Assembly: GCA_023253245.1 (NCBI GenBank)
Contig: JALRHB010000054.1
Coordinates: 2,585-8,641, forward strand
Direction: 5' to 3'
Source of the DNA: Polynucleobacter sp.
Lineage (GTDB): Bacteria > Pseudomonadota > Gammaproteobacteria > Burkholderiales > Burkholderiaceae
Length of the DNA stretch: 6,057 nt
Made by a program: the position numbers and the translations under genes. The notes below the pieces were generated by a model. It was not told where the DNA came from and searched no databases. It was given only the letters and a program-made list of their open reading frames with translations. Below, in pieces: positions 5,459-6,057 of this stretch. Numbering within the stretch: the first letter of the stretch is position 1; each line of letters begins with the position of its first letter.

Positions 5459-6057
5459 CTATTCCTGTGCTGCAATCAAATTCAGAATCTCTGCTGCTGC
5501 TGCCAAGCCACATGCAGCTGTCACCATCACTGTCGAGCCGTATCCAGAACAAGCTAAACCGCCGGTAGCAACACCTGCACGAGGCTCATGAGAATAAATT
5601 GCACGAATTCCTAGTTTCTTCTTCAGGTTTCTTGAAAATCCATGATCTTGCCGTAAACCTTGACGCACCTTTGCTAATAAGGCATCTTGCTCTGTGCGCG
5701 ATAGATCGTCACAGCGTACTGAGGTAGGGTCTGACTTGCCGCCTGCAGCACCACACATCACTAATGAGCGTTCATGTTTGCTGGCCCAAACAGCTAGTGC
5801 AATTTTAGTTTGCACTGAATCGGTTGCATCAAGTACAAATGCATTGGCTGGAATGATGGTGTCGAGATTTTCTGGCTCTAAAAAAGCGTCCCGAGGAGTT
5901 AAGATGATGTTGGGATTAATTTTTTGTATACGCTTGGCCATAACCTCCACTTTTGCTTTTCCATACTCGCCTTCAAGCGCATGGAGCTGTCGATTCGTAT
6001 TGCTAGGTGCGATGTGATCAAAATCGACTAAAACAAGATGGCCTATCGCAGTACGAG
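5459..6057 (-). CDS. tcdA: tRNA threonylcarbamoyladenosine dehydratase, N-terminus cut by window edge
   Basis: TcdA (CsdL), an E1-like (ThiF/MoeB fold) enzyme, uses ATP to convert t6A37 to the cyclic form ct6A37 in tRNAs reading ANN codons. The reading frame is open from the right edge (first full codon at 6055) to the TAG at 5459-5461, giving 198 visible residues. About 55 residues with the nucleotide-binding GxGxxG should lie outside (E. coli TcdA is 268 residues). Visible landmarks, numbered from the edge: VDFD at 10-13, the family signature NTNRQ at 19-23 with HAL, GKAK-EVM around 34-39, DATDS at 76-80, CGAAGGKSDPT at 101-111, and a C-terminal GLACSGYGSTVMVTA. The segment between YSHEP and ACSGYG is about 15 residues shorter than I recall for E. 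coli. A GTG at 5950 is only an internal codon, because the upstream frame continues with conserved sequence. No strong terminator follows. Confidence 0.95.
   Translation of the reverse strand, partial: RTAIGHLVLVDFDHIAPSNTNRQLHALEGEYGKAKVEVMAKRIQKINPNIILTPRDAFLEPENLDTIIPANAFVLDATDSVQTKIALAVWASKHERSLVMCGAAGGKSDPTSVRCDDLSRTEQDALLAKVRQGLRQDHGFSRNLKKKLGIRAIYSHEPRAGVATGGLACSGYGSTVMVTAACGLAAAAEILNLIAAQE

Noticed and set aside
5337..5552. 71-codon minus-strand frame overlapping the 3' end of tcdA
   Set aside because: It is in a different frame from the well-conserved TcdA C-terminus, has no ribosome binding site, and its downstream part is intergenic sequence.
5694..6017. 107-codon plus-strand open frame
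   Set aside because: Antisense to conserved TcdA sequence (NTNRQ to GAAGG); no family resemblance or start signal.

Overview
The window looks like ordinary chromosomal DNA from a betaproteobacterium. The moderate GC content (mid-40s percent by eye, not computed) and the protein sequences suggest a Burkholderiaceae member such as Polynucleobacter. That genus guess is inference from general resemblance, not from a search. All five recognisable genes lie on the minus strand, and there is no sign of mobile elements, tRNA or rRNA genes, or CRISPR arrays.

In the direction of transcription (right to left) the layout is as follows. (1) 6057-5459: the C-terminal 198 residues of TcdA, the ATP-dependent tRNA t6A37 dehydratase, cut by the window edge. 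(2) 5458-5217: a 242-bp intergenic region with several short palindromes, a possible promoter and a near-perfect Shine-Dalgarno sequence. (3) 5216-3834: an APC-superfamily amino-acid permease resembling ProY, starting at TTG. (4) 3823-2705: alanine dehydrogenase (ald), only 10 bp behind the permease, with its Shine-Dalgarno sequence sharing bases with the permease stop codon. A strong intrinsic terminator (2685-2652) closes this two-gene operon. (5) 2566-1991: a GDT1/TMEM165 (UPF0016) family membrane protein, probably a Mn2+ exporter. (6) 1957-1: the first 652 residues of aminopeptidase N (pepN), 33 bp downstream and probably co-transcribed with gdt1. It is cut by the left window edge.

The permease and ald form a clear functional unit: uptake of an amino acid, probably alanine or a similar small one, and its oxidative deamination to pyruvate and ammonia. 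PepN preferentially releases N-terminal alanine and other residues from peptides, so the neighbourhood has a loose amino-acid scavenging theme, although the terminator separates PepN from that operon. I found no convincing undescribed system. The parts most worth a second look are the tcdA-permease intergenic region and the lack of a Shine-Dalgarno sequence in front of gdt1 and pepN.
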